Assembly (NCBI RefSeq): GCF_004138485.1
Contig: NZ_RYEV01000003.1
Location: 1,426,001 to 1,490,000, forward strand
DNA from: Peristeroidobacter soli
GTDB taxonomy: Bacteria > Pseudomonadota > Gammaproteobacteria > Steroidobacterales > Steroidobacteraceae
Length of the DNA stretch: 64,000 nt
Direction: 5' to 3'
A model generated the notes under the pieces. That model saw only the letters and a program-made list of their open reading frames with translations, had not been told where the DNA came from and ran no database searches. This document shows, in pieces, positions 39,293 through 47,829 of this stretch (position 1 is its first letter; every line of letters starts with the position of its first letter). The position numbers were made by a program, and so were the translations under genes.

Positions 39293-40045
39293 ATGCACGC
39301 CCTCGCTTCCCCGGAAAAACAACCGGCTCTGCTCGCCACGGCCCGGATCCTGCTGATCATGCTGGTCGCGGCCGATCTCGCGTTCATCGTGCTGCACGTG
39401 ATCTATGTCGAGACCTCGCTGCTGCGGGGCCGGCCGTTCTCCCTGGAGGCCGACAACGGCCTGCCCGAGGCCTATCAGTACGTCAAACAATTCTGGGTCG
39501 CGCTGTGCATGATCGGTCTGTACCGGCGCACTCGCGAGATCACCTATGTCGGGGTGGGCGTGGTGTTCGCCTTCCTGCTGATGGACGACGCGTTCCAGAT
39601 CCATGAGCACTTCGGCAAATGGCTCGCCGCTCAGTACACGCTGCCGGTGGCGTTCGGGCTGCGTCCCGACGATATCGGTGAGCTGCTGTTCGCGGCGGGC
39701 ATCGGTGTCGTCACCTTCTCGCTGATCGGCATCGGCTACTGGCGCGGCGGCCCGGACGCACGCATCGTGACGCGCGACATCTCGATCCTGATTCTGCTGC
39801 TTGCCGGACTCGGGGTAGGCGTGGATGTCATCCACGTCATCAGTTACTTCAAGGCACCGCTGCTGGCCCAGTTCCTGCTGATCCTGGAGGACGGCGGCGA
39901 GATGATCGTGGTCAGCATGACCGCGGCCTACGTTTTCAACGTCCTGATCCACGAAGGACGTGCGCCCGTGGACTTGTGGGCTATCATTCGCGACTTTGCC
40001 AGCCAACGCTTGCTCCGCCGCGATGCCGGAAGATTGCGCCAATAA
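39293..40045 (+). CDS. Hypothetical six-helix membrane protein
   Basis: 250 residues from the ATG at 39293; an upstream in-frame ATG gives a Cys/Pro-rich unlikely leader. About six membrane helices are visible (about 15-35, 68-80, 86-103, 133-152, 165-185 and 192-215). Short polar motifs lie within them: DDAFQIHEHFGKW near 101 and LEDGGEMIVVS near 199, both with acidic and His residues. I do not recognise the family. An 82-bp stretch of its 3' end (39912-39993) reappears, with synonymous changes, at 47748-47829. It is the last gene before the accessory segment. Confidence 0.72.
   Translation: MHALASPEKQPALLATARILLIMLVAADLAFIVLHVIYVETSLLRGRPFSLEADNGLPEAYQYVKQFWVALCMIGLYRRTREITYVGVGVVFAFLLMDDAFQIHEHFGKWLAAQYTLPVAFGLRPDDIGELLFAAGIGVVTFSLIGIGYWRGGPDARIVTRDISILILLLAGLGVGVDVIHVISYFKAPLLAQFLLILEDGGEMIVVSMTAAYVFNVLIHEGRAPVDLWAIIRDFASQRLLRRDAGRLRQ
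39912..39993 (+). repeat. 82-bp direct repeat, left copy
   Basis: Coding sequence for SMTAAYVFNVLIHEGRAPVD and adjoining residues of the upstream membrane protein. It matches 47748-47829 at 76 of 82 positions in the same orientation. Of the six differences, five are synonymous third-position changes and one is Trp to Gly. The two copies bracket a segment of about 7.8 kb. Confidence 0.9.
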
Positions 40046-40486
40046 CCCGGTGCCCGGGAGATCAGCAAAGACGAAGTCTTGCCATCGTCATCCACCCGGA
40101 TGTTTTCATCCCAGCAAAGCATCGCCAGCCCGCGACGAGTCCTTCACGAAACGATACGTAAGGACACGAGTACTCCTCGCGCTCGAGGAATTCTTCCAGC
40201 TCTGCTCGAGAGATCTGCTACGAGAGCTATGTAGCTCGTTACCACCAACGCCGATTCCAATGAGCCGACCGGAAAGGGTGCTCCGCTCCCGCTCCCTTAC
40301 AACGTCATTCATCCGGTGTGTGCGTCATTTGCAACGACACGCAGGTCTACCTGCGCTGGCTCAACGACAAGACCGGGCCGGCGCCGGGCCAATCTGATCG
40401 AGACGTTTGGCGGGTTGAAACTCCCCACCGGCTAAAGAAATATTTTTTGCGCATGCAGCCGTCTGTTCCCGTCTATATGCTGCCGC
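40046..40486. other. 441-bp non-coding or degraded spacer at the left of the accessory segment
   Basis: I find no convincing gene here. Short open frames exist on both strands, but none shows a recognisable domain or ribosome site. The sequence is slightly less GC-rich than its surroundings near 40130-40300. T-rich sequence (ATATTTTTTGCGC, 40438-40450) and CTATAT (40473-40478) precede the sigma-factor ATG at 40487 and could belong to its promoter. The stretch may be the scar of an insertion. Confidence 0.5.
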
Positions 40487-41059
40487 ATGTCCGACTCGTT
40501 GCAGGATTGGTTCAAGCGAGAAATCGTCGTGCACGAGGGCGCGCTGATTCGCTATATCCGCAGTGTTTGGCTGCAGCTCAGCGAAGTCGAGGATATCCGG
40601 CAGGAAGCCTACATCCGCGTCTATGAGGCCGCAGCCCTGGGGCGGCCTTGTGCCCCCAAGTCTTTTCTCTTCACCGTCGTGCGCAACATCATGGCCGACC
40701 GTATCCGGCGCCGCCGTATCGTCTGCATCGAGGCGACGGATGATCTCGATTCGCTGAATGTTCTGATCGACGAGCACTCGCCCGAGCATTGCGTCGGAGT
40801 CAGGGAAGAGTTTCTGCGACTGGCAGCGGCGTTCGAAGCCTTGCCAAGCGAATGCCGCGACGTAGTCTGGCTTCGCAAGGTGGAGCGCCTCACGCAAAAG
40901 GACGTCTCAAGTCGGCTCGACGTGCCGCAAAGAACGATCGAGAAGCGCCTCGCCCGCGGCATACGGCTGCTTGCCAAAGCCGTCTTCGGGGAGGTTTCCG
41001 GCCACGAGGTCGTCCAGGGAAAAGTTTCCGAGGACTGTAAGGAGCGAGCACATGGATAG
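40487..41059 (+). CDS. ECF-type RNA polymerase sigma factor (FecI-like)
   Basis: 190 residues. Sigma region 2 (about 18-85) contains SEVEDIRQEAYIRVYEAA and SFLFTVVRNIMADRIRRRR. Region 4 (about 120-175) contains LPSECRDVVWLRKVERLTQKDVSSRLDV, whose helix-turn-helix binds the -35 element. Length and the FecR gene that follows identify the iron-starvation (FecI) group. The stop overlaps the FecR start codon region by 8 bp. It probably activates the adjacent TonB receptor when released by the anti-sigma factor. Confidence 0.9.
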   Translation: MSDSLQDWFKREIVVHEGALIRYIRSVWLQLSEVEDIRQEAYIRVYEAAALGRPCAPKSFLFTVVRNIMADRIRRRRIVCIEATDDLDSLNVLIDEHSPEHCVGVREEFLRLAAAFEALPSECRDVVWLRKVERLTQKDVSSRLDVPQRTIEKRLARGIRLLAKAVFGEVSGHEVVQGKVSEDCKERAHG

Positions 41060-42095
41060 TCGCGAGCACATCGAACAGCAGGCCGCCGAGTGGCTGGCCA
41101 AGCGCGACAGTGGACAATGGTCTGATCAGGACCAGTCCGCCCTGTCCGACTGGCTCGCCGCCTCGACCGCGAACATGGTCGAATTCCTGAGGCTCGAGGC
41201 AGTTTGGGACCAGGCCGATCGATTGCGGGCGATGGGTACTGAACTGGAGTCTGGCACCGTGCTCTCTTTCGAGACGCGCAGCTGGGCGCCGGCCTTCACG
41301 CATGCGCGGACGTCGCTTCCTGAAGTACCAGTCACCACCGATAAAAGGGCAGGAGGTGGGTGGAGAGCTGCGGCATGGGCGGCTGGGATCATTGTGTGCG
41401 TTGTACTGGGCTCCTACAGGTACTGGCATCGAAACACCTACGCGACGGAGATTGGCGCGACTCGCGCCGTTGCTTTGCCAGAAGGATCGATCGTCACGCT
41501 GAACACTGCGAGCCATATTCACGTCGACCTGCGAGATACACAAAGAACGATCGAGCTGGACCGGGGCGAGGCCTATTTTGAGGTTGCAAGGGATGAGGAC
41601 CGGCCGTTCGTCGTCATTGCGGGCAAACACCGGATCACGGCGCTGGGCACGGCGTTTTCCGTACGCCGGAGCACTTCGGACGACGTTCGAGTGACGGTTG
41701 CCACGGGGCGGGTTTCAGTCGTCATTGCCTCGGAGGCACGAGCCGAGAGCGGCGAGCGCATGCATACACCTGTCGAGCTGGAAGCCGGCTCAGTCGCCGA
41801 GGCGTACCGCAAGAACGTCAGCGTCGTGAAGCGACCGCTGGCTGAGATCGAAGAGGCGTTGAGCTGGCGCAGCGGCTTTCTGGTATTCCATGACACACCG
41901 CTGATCGATGCCGTGGCTGAGTTCAATCGCTACCACACTCGACAAGTCGTCATTCGAGATCCCTCGCTCGCGGCAATCCCGGTGAGCGGCAGCTTTCGTG
42001 CCGCCAACTTCGATGCGTTCGCGCGGCTCATGCAGATCGGCTTCAAGATTCAAGTCACCGAAGAGGACGGCCGCATCCTGCTTCAGAGCAAATGA
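41052..42095 (+). CDS. FecR-type anti-sigma factor
   Basis: 347 residues from the ATG at 41052, overlapping the sigma gene. An N-terminal DUF4880 cytoplasmic sigma-binding region (EQQAAEWLAKRDSGQWSDQD, about 8-45) precedes one membrane helix (about 112-128, AAWAAGIIVCVVLGSYRYW). The FecR periplasmic domain follows (TRAVALPEGSIVTLNTAS to GTAFSVRR). The C-terminal STN-like part is IDAVAEFNRYHTRQVVIRDPSL. It transmits the ligand signal from the TonB receptor to the sigma factor. Confidence 0.9.
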   Translation: MDSREHIEQQAAEWLAKRDSGQWSDQDQSALSDWLAASTANMVEFLRLEAVWDQADRLRAMGTELESGTVLSFETRSWAPAFTHARTSLPEVPVTTDKRAGGGWRAAAWAAGIIVCVVLGSYRYWHRNTYATEIGATRAVALPEGSIVTLNTASHIHVDLRDTQRTIELDRGEAYFEVARDEDRPFVVIAGKHRITALGTAFSVRRSTSDDVRVTVATGRVSVVIASEARAESGERMHTPVELEAGSVAEAYRKNVSVVKRPLAEIEEALSWRSGFLVFHDTPLIDAVAEFNRYHTRQVVIRDPSLAAIPVSGSFRAANFDAFARLMQIGFKIQVTEEDGRILLQSK

Positions 42096-42214
42096 TTTGC
42101 AGATCCGAAGGGGAGTTTCTCCACGTCGATCGTCCCGGTGATACACGGCAGTGTTGTCGATGAGCGCGCCGCCGCTCGCAGCTTTGTAGCACCGCACGAT
42201 AACGGGGAGAAAAC

Positions 42215-44764
42215 GTGGATATAAGAAGAATCGTAGTTGGCGTGGTGGCGTTGGCGCTCACCAGCATGTCAGCCATTGCCGGTGCGCAGAATGCGATAAC
42301 GGTCAGTATCCCATCCGGAGATCTGGCGGCGGCGCTGGAGGCCTTTGCGAAACAGGCCGGGATCGAACTGGTGTTCCGGGCGGATCAACTGAAGGGAATC
42401 CACACGGAAGGCATCTCGGGGACATTGACGCCGCGGGAGGCCGTGGAGCGATTGTTGAGAGGGACTGCGTTCGTCGCGCAATCGGATGCAGCGACAGGGG
42501 CGATGTTGATCACTCCCGTCGAGCGCACGACTTCGAATGGCAGATCTGCCAACGAGCCGGTGGAAGAGATCATCGTGACCGCGACCAAACGTGCTGAGAG
42601 CATTCAAGACGTGCCGCTCAGCATTACGGCCATCGGCAATGCAGATATTGAAAGCCGCGGCTTGAAGGGCATGGGGGACTACCTGGCGGCGGTTCCCGGC
42701 GCCAGCTTCATCGAGACGAATTCGGTCTCCAGTGCCATCGTCATCCGCGGCATCGAAACCGCGGCGCAGTACCAGAATTTCGGCTCGGGGACCACGGTAG
42801 CCAGCTATTTCGGCGAGACGCCCATCACCAATTCAGCCGGCATCCTGGGTGGCAGCGGAGTGGATTTGAAGCTGGTCGACATAGAGCGTGTCGAGGTGCT
42901 GCGCGGTCCCCAGGGAACCTCATTTGGAAACTCCTCTCTGGGAGGCGCGGTACGTACGATTCCAGTGGCGCCGAAACTCGATAGATTTGGCGGCAAGGCC
43001 GCTGCGAGCTATTCGGTTACGGGTAAGAGCGGCGGTGGCAACCAGATGTGGCAAGGTGTCCTCAATGCACCTCTCGTTGCAGATAAATTGGCCGTTCGGG
43101 CCGTAGCCTATGAGTACGACAACAGCGGTTACTACAAGAATGTATCGGGCTCCGACCCCGCCATGCAGGCTTACGTGGCCTCCTTGGGGCCTCGTGCGGT
43201 GTCCTTGGCGACCAACGCGGATGACAGAGGTCAGGATCGGACTCGGGGAGCGCGCGTCGCGCTCCTATGGCAGGCCACCGATGACTTGAAGCTCTCCTTG
43301 TCATATCTCTATCAGAAGATAGAGCAGGACGGTTTCACCTCGTCGCAAGGTTTGGATAACGGCTACGGCTATGTCGCGTTGAGGATTTTTCCATCGCATG
43401 CTTTGCGGGGCAGTGTCGATAGCATCTACGACAATCGTATCGGCATCGCCAACTCCACACTGGAGTACAACTTCGGCTGGGCTGCGCTGGTGACTGCCGC
43501 ATCCTGGGTCGATTCCAAGACCCAGTACACGGAAGGCGGAAACATCGACGCACCTTACGATGGCGCCTACCGCAGTCCCCATACGGCCTTTTCCGGTGAA
43601 ATGCGCCTGGCGTCCAAGCTGGATGGGCCTTGGCAGTTTCTGGCGGGTCTGTTTCATGAGAAACAGAACGATGTCGCTCATGAGAGAAACAGCTCGCTGG
43701 AGGTTCCCGCCTTGAACCCGTGGGGCGATGGCATCAACGAAGTGCTCGGCATATTCGACACCACGCGCGAGTTGACACAAGACTCGGTGTTCGGCGAGTT
43801 GTCCTATGACTTGAGGAGCAACCTGACGCTGACCCTCGGTGCGCGAGCGTACCGCTTCGATAGAAGCAACCAACTGGTCTCCAGTGGCTGGTTTACCGGA
43901 GTGCCGCTGGATGCTCCCGATGTGGCCAGATCGAGCATCAGCAAATCGGGGAACACCTACAAGGCCAACCTGAGCTACAAACCCACCGACAAGGCGCTTG
44001 TCTACGCCAGCTTTTCGCAAGGGTTCCGTTTGGGGCGGCCGGCAACCGGGCTCATTCCGGGAATCTGCGATACAGACAACGACGGGGTGGTGGACGGCAG
44101 CAATGTCACGATCGCTGCCACGCGAGTGATCGACTCGGATACGTTGGATAATTTCGAGCTGGGTGGGAAGTTCACGCTGCTCGATGGACGTCTTGCAGTC
44201 GACGCCAGCGTGTATCGAGCGAACTGGCAGGGGCTTCCCACGAACGCCAGAGCGACCTGCCGTGACCTGGGCTATTTCTATGTCGCCAATGCCGGAGAGG
44301 CGACCTCCCAGGGAGTTGAAATTCAAACGAGTTACCGCCTTGCCCGGGGACTTAAAGTCGACCTCGGAGGTTCGTATACGAATGCTGAGCTGAGCGTAGA
44401 TGTCCCGACTCTCGATGCGGTCGCGGGCGATCGTTTGCCGGGTTCGCCGAGGGTGAATGCCAGTCTCGGCATCCAGTACGACACCGACATTGCCGGGCGC
44501 GCTGTGTTTGCCCGCGCGGATGGCGCTTACCGGGGAACGTTCTTCGGCAACTTGGCGCAGACACCGTTGACCGAGGCAGGGGGCTACGTCACCGCGAACG
44601 TGCGCGCTGGCGTCACGATCAGCAGCGTCAACCTGGAGTTGTTCGTGAACAATCTGACCGACGCGAGTGACTACGTCTGGAGAGGCACGGGAAACACCGA
44701 TCGCGGCTATGGTTATCGCCTGCGGCCCCGCACGTTGGGGCTGCAGATGAGCTACAACTTCTGA
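42215..44764 (+). CDS. TonB-dependent receptor with N-terminal signalling (STN) domain
   Basis: 849 residues. Signal peptide VVGVVALALTSMSAIAGAQ, then an STN domain (about 27-100: SIPSGDLAAALEAFAKQAGIELVFR) that contacts FecR. The TonB box region VEEIIVTATKRAESIQDVPLS is near 116-136, and the plug domain (to about 250) includes VEVLRGPQGTSFGNSSLGGAV. A 22-strand barrel follows and ends RPRTLGLQMSYNF, with the terminal Phe required for Bam insertion. The barrel (TATKR, QDVPLSITA, LRGPQGT) resembles the broad IPR TonB receptors of Sphingomonas or Steroidobacter used for many substrates. No siderophore, heme or sugar genes are adjacent, so the ligand is open. Confidence 0.9.
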   Translation: MDIRRIVVGVVALALTSMSAIAGAQNAITVSIPSGDLAAALEAFAKQAGIELVFRADQLKGIHTEGISGTLTPREAVERLLRGTAFVAQSDAATGAMLITPVERTTSNGRSANEPVEEIIVTATKRAESIQDVPLSITAIGNADIESRGLKGMGDYLAAVPGASFIETNSVSSAIVIRGIETAAQYQNFGSGTTVASYFGETPITNSAGILGGSGVDLKLVDIERVEVLRGPQGTSFGNSSLGGAVRTIPVAPKLDRFGGKAAASYSVTGKSGGGNQMWQGVLNAPLVADKLAVRAVAYEYDNSGYYKNVSGSDPAMQAYVASLGPRAVSLATNADDRGQDRTRGARVALLWQATDDLKLSLSYLYQKIEQDGFTSSQGLDNGYGYVALRIFPSHALRGSVDSIYDNRIGIANSTLEYNFGWAALVTAASWVDSKTQYTEGGNIDAPYDGAYRSPHTAFSGEMRLASKLDGPWQFLAGLFHEKQNDVAHERNSSLEVPALNPWGDGINEVLGIFDTTRELTQDSVFGELSYDLRSNLTLTLGARAYRFDRSNQLVSSGWFTGVPLDAPDVARSSISKSGNTYKANLSYKPTDKALVYASFSQGFRLGRPATGLIPGICDTDNDGVVDGSNVTIAATRVIDSDTLDNFELGGKFTLLDGRLAVDASVYRANWQGLPTNARATCRDLGYFYVANAGEATSQGVEIQTSYRLARGLKVDLGGSYTNAELSVDVPTLDAVAGDRLPGSPRVNASLGIQYDTDIAGRAVFARADGAYRGTFFGNLAQTPLTEAGGYVTANVRAGVTISSVNLELFVNNLTDASDYVWRGTGNTDRGYGYRLRPRTLGLQMSYNF

Positions 44765-45131
44765 TATGGCCTTCTTTGTCAATCGGAGCCACGAGGCTTT
44801 CTCGTGGCTTCGCGAAGGATGGAGGGTTGGACAGGGATGTATGGCGTTGATACCGAAGCGAGAACGCGGCGCGCGGGTGAGGCGTGCGACGATGGATCAT
44901 TCTGATATCCGCGGATTGGCTACCGCATTTCATCATTTCTTCGCGGGGCTGCCTCGCTCTAGTAGCGGAGATCACTCGCAGAACTGGATAGGTTGGGTAC
45001 GAGGCTCACATAAAACTTTCGAGGATTCCCCTCATCGGTCCCACGCGCCGTGTTTTCGGTTCGGCGTCAGGCTGTGGATCGGCAGTGCCGGTGGTCGATC
45101 TCCTGGGGTCAATGGCGGGGCAAGGGAGCGA
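44765..45131. other. 367-bp spacer with one hairpin after the TonB receptor
   Basis: A 9-bp stem (44787-44795 pairing with 44801-44809, loop GCTTT) begins 23 bp after the receptor stop and could act as a terminator, though no T-run follows. Beyond it I see no gene. A long plus-strand frame that opens at 44766 is the antisense of the transposase remnant. The remainder probably includes the end of the IS110-type element. Confidence 0.5.
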
Positions 45132-45896
45132 TCAGGAGGCGATTTTGATGTGTCGTGCGACACCCCAAGTGAAGCCCGCCAGCTCACGAGCGATAGCGAC
45201 GCAGATCTTGTTTTGATTGAGCTTGCGTCCCATGCCGAGGCTTCGCCAGCGTTTGGAGAGTCGCAACTGTGCCTTCCAGGTGATGTCACGGACGATCTTG
45301 GGCTGACCCTGCTGGCGCACCTCGAGCGTGCGAGTGACCTGCGCTTTGAAGCGGTTGTTCCAGGCAGCCTCGATCAGAACGCGGCGCGCGTGTTTATTGC
45401 CGCAGCGAGTGATGGCGCCTTGACGGCGCGTGGGGCCACTGGAGTACTCCGAAGGCACCAGCCCCAGGTGCGACATGAGGGCGCGCGGATGCGCAAAGCG
45501 GCTCAGATCGCCGAGTTCGGCAACGAATGTCACGGCGGTGACGAAGTCGAAGCGCTTCAGACACATCAGCGCTTTGATCACCGGCTGCATACGCCAGTGC
45601 TCACAGAGCTCGCGCAGCGCTTGCGTGATTCGCTCGACGCGCTCGTCCGCCTCTTTGGAAGCCAGGCGATATTCACCAAAGGCGATCTCCTGCGCCGGAT
45701 GATCGAAGCGAATGGTGGACAGATGCCGCTCGTGAGCCTGGCTGCCACAACGAGCCCGCACGTAGTCGCGGCCGTGACGCAACAGCATGGCTTTCATCTG
45801 CTGACGCACTCGCAAGCGAGCGGCCACCGCATCCTCTCGGGCACGCGACAAATCCCGAAACGCCTCATCGCGCTCATCAGGAAAGATCGCCGGCAC
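45132..45896 (-). pseudogene. IS110-family transposase, 5'-truncated
   Basis: The minus-strand frame encodes about 254 residues corresponding to the C-terminal two thirds of an IS110-type transposase. It opens PAIFPDERDEAFRDLSRARED, then shows AMLLRHGRDY, and has the Transposase_20 region LKRFDFVTAVTFVAELGDL, SHLGLVPSEYSSG and HARRVLIEAAWN. The N-terminal DEDD/RuvC-like catalytic domain (about 120 residues in full-length relatives) is missing. A stop codon lies just upstream of the frame. It cannot catalyse transposition as it stands. Such elements lack terminal inverted repeats, so the outer boundaries are not visible. Confidence 0.85.
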
Positions 45897-45959
45897 GCGA
45901 GTGCCGGGCGAGCATCAATGTCTAGTGTCGATTCCATATCACGAGCTGACGGGTAGCAC

Positions 45960-47108
45960 ATGCAACGCATCGCAAAGATGAAGCGGCAATCGCAAAGAAC
46001 CTGCATCTGCGGACTGACGATGATGCTCGCGGCGGTGGCAGCCAGTCTGCTCGCCAGCCGGAGTGCCGATGCGTCGGAGCCGAGCAGCGGATACGATCCT
46101 CGCAAGACGATTGCCGCGGAGCATGCGCTGCCACGTGACGGTCTCGATGAAATGCGTGCCATTCCTGTCAATGGCACGCAGCAGTGGATCAGCGTACGCG
46201 GTGCGCGGGCGGACAATCCGATCCTGCTTTATATTCATGGCGGTCCTGGCGCGCCGATGATGGCCGAGAGCTGGACCTTCCAGCGTCCCTGGGAGGACTA
46301 CTTCACCGTCGTCCAATGGGATCAACGCGGGGCCGGCAAGACTTTTTCTGAAGCGCGTCGCCAATGGGATGTGAACACAACGGTCGATCAGCTGGTCGAC
46401 GATGCAGAGCAGGTCGCGCTCCATCTCCGCCGCCAGTACGGGAAGCAGAAGATTTTCCTGCTCGGCCATTCCTTCGGCAGCATTCTTGGCGTCCGGCTGG
46501 CGCAGCGGCATCCGGACTGGTTTTACGCTTATGTCGGTCTTGGCCAGATCGTCAATGGGCGACGCAATGAAGCGGCCGGCTACGAGTGGACCTTGTCAGA
46601 GGCAAAGCGCAGGGGCGACGCACGGGCGGTCAAGGAACTGGAGGCTATCGCTCCGTACCCTGAACGCGACGGCACAGTCCTGCCCAACAAGACGCAGATC
46701 CAACGCGGCTGGGCAGTGCGCTACGGAGCGATGCTGCATGGGCAAATCGAAGATGACGAATCGCGTCGCCGGGCGCTCAGTCCGGCTTACAACGATTACG
46801 ACCTGAGATCAACGCAGATCGGCCAGGATCTGTCCGGCGAGCGGCTGTGGATTGAAGCCATGAGAACCGACTTCGACCAGAAAACGCATTTCGAATGTCC
46901 GGTGATCCTCATGGGAGGTCGCTACGACAACATCACCGCCACGACAGTTGCACGAGCCTGGTTCGAGACGTTGAAAGCGCCGAAGAAAACCTTCGTGCAA
47001 TTCGACCGCGCTGCGCACTACGTGGTGAACGAAGTCCCTGGCGAGATGCTGATCGCCCTCGTCACTCAAGTCCGCCCTCTCGCGGGCGCCGACCTGCCTG
47101 CGCCCTGA
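45960..47108 (+). CDS. Secreted alpha/beta hydrolase, proline iminopeptidase-like
   Basis: 382 residues from the ATG at 45960; a second in-frame ATG at 45978 is possible. Signal-like LTMMLAAVAASLLASRSADA, then an alpha/beta-hydrolase fold. The oxyanion region is LLYIHGGPGAPMM and WDQRGAGKTFS (S33-family signature). The nucleophile elbow is GHSFGS near 164, the acid lies in MGGRYDNIT near 327 and the catalytic His in FDRAAHYVVNE near 358. All triad residues appear present. The S33 HGGPG and DQRG motifs favour a proline-iminopeptidase-like enzyme, but the substrate is unknown. It lies in the accessory segment next to the TonB system. Confidence 0.83.
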   Translation: MQRIAKMKRQSQRTCICGLTMMLAAVAASLLASRSADASEPSSGYDPRKTIAAEHALPRDGLDEMRAIPVNGTQQWISVRGARADNPILLYIHGGPGAPMMAESWTFQRPWEDYFTVVQWDQRGAGKTFSEARRQWDVNTTVDQLVDDAEQVALHLRRQYGKQKIFLLGHSFGSILGVRLAQRHPDWFYAYVGLGQIVNGRRNEAAGYEWTLSEAKRRGDARAVKELEAIAPYPERDGTVLPNKTQIQRGWAVRYGAMLHGQIEDDESRRRALSPAYNDYDLRSTQIGQDLSGERLWIEAMRTDFDQKTHFECPVILMGGRYDNITATTVARAWFETLKAPKKTFVQFDRAAHYVVNEVPGEMLIALVTQVRPLAGADLPAP

Positions 47109-47242
47109 TCGAGCCTCGGAAGTAATTGCGCCGACTGGGAGCTTTGGATCGTACGGAGGGGCGCTGACGAATCATGGTTGAATTGTCGCTCTGCGTAACG
47201 CTCGGCTACAGATCCTCTTTCGATCCGTCGGCGCGGCAATGA

Positions 47243-47569
47243 TCAGCGCCACTCTTTATGCAGAATCGCGTACTGCATCGTATTCTCATAGATGGGAATC
47301 CCGTCATCGTCTTTCCTGACGCAGAAGGTGTCCTCTTCCGGAACTGCGAACAGATCACCTATCAGCCTGTCGGATTCTTTCAGGCAGATGGCGATATGCT
47401 CATCGCCGCCGCCGCGTCGCTCGGCTTCAGCTTCAGTCTGGCTCATATTGTTGAGCGCAAGCGACAAGAAGCGACTCGCGACAGGCTCATGCAGATACTC
47501 GAAGAGCCTGGCAGTGTCATGCTTCCGAAAATTCCTCAGGACTAGCCGTTCAGTTTCAATCTCTTTCAT
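47243..47569 (-). pseudogene. GNAT acetyltransferase with in-frame internal deletion
   Basis: 108 residues. The N-terminal half (MKEIETERLVLRNFRKHD to ESDRLIGDLFAVPEEDTF) is that of a RimJ/RimL-type GNAT enzyme of about 175-180 residues. The C-terminal stretch DDDGIPIYENTMQYAILHKEW corresponds to the normal end of the same family. The intervening part of about 65-75 residues, which would contain the acetyl-CoA-binding loop, is absent, and the reading frame is kept across the junction near 47330. The product could not bind acetyl-CoA normally. The extent of the deletion is estimated from memory of family members. Confidence 0.7.
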
Positions 47570-47747
47570 GGCGAGGTCTTCGACACAATAAATTCTGCAG
47601 GACCGAAGCTATGCGGGTCACGGCCTGCGGCTGAAATCGGCCGCGAGACTGCACGCGTGCGACATGTGGGGCCTCGGGACCAATCAATTCATGAGCACGC
47701 CAACGACGACTGCTGTGGGCCGCTCGGGATGGGGAGCGCCAGTCGGC

Positions 47748-47829
47748 TCAGCATGACCGCCGCCTATGTCTTCAACGTCCTGATCCACGAAGGGCGTGCG
47801 CCCGTGGACTTGGGGGCGATCATTCGCGA
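47748..47829 (+). repeat. 82-bp direct repeat, right copy (remnant of a paralogous gene end)
   Basis: It matches 39912-39993 at 76 of 82 positions. The reading frame for [26 protein letters not shown] continues to a stop at 47861-47863, but nothing upstream of 47748 resembles the rest of the membrane protein. This is therefore the truncated 3' end of a diverged homologue. Its last bases overlap the 3' end of the convergent Fic gene. Confidence 0.88.

Noticed and set aside
40106-40486. Small ORFs in the spacer before the sigma factor
   Set aside because: Frames on both strands are short, overlap each other and lack ribosome sites or known domains.
44766-45956. 396-residue plus-strand frame after the TonB receptor
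   Set aside because: Most of it is the antisense of the IS110 transposase remnant; the N-terminal part has no homology I can recognise.
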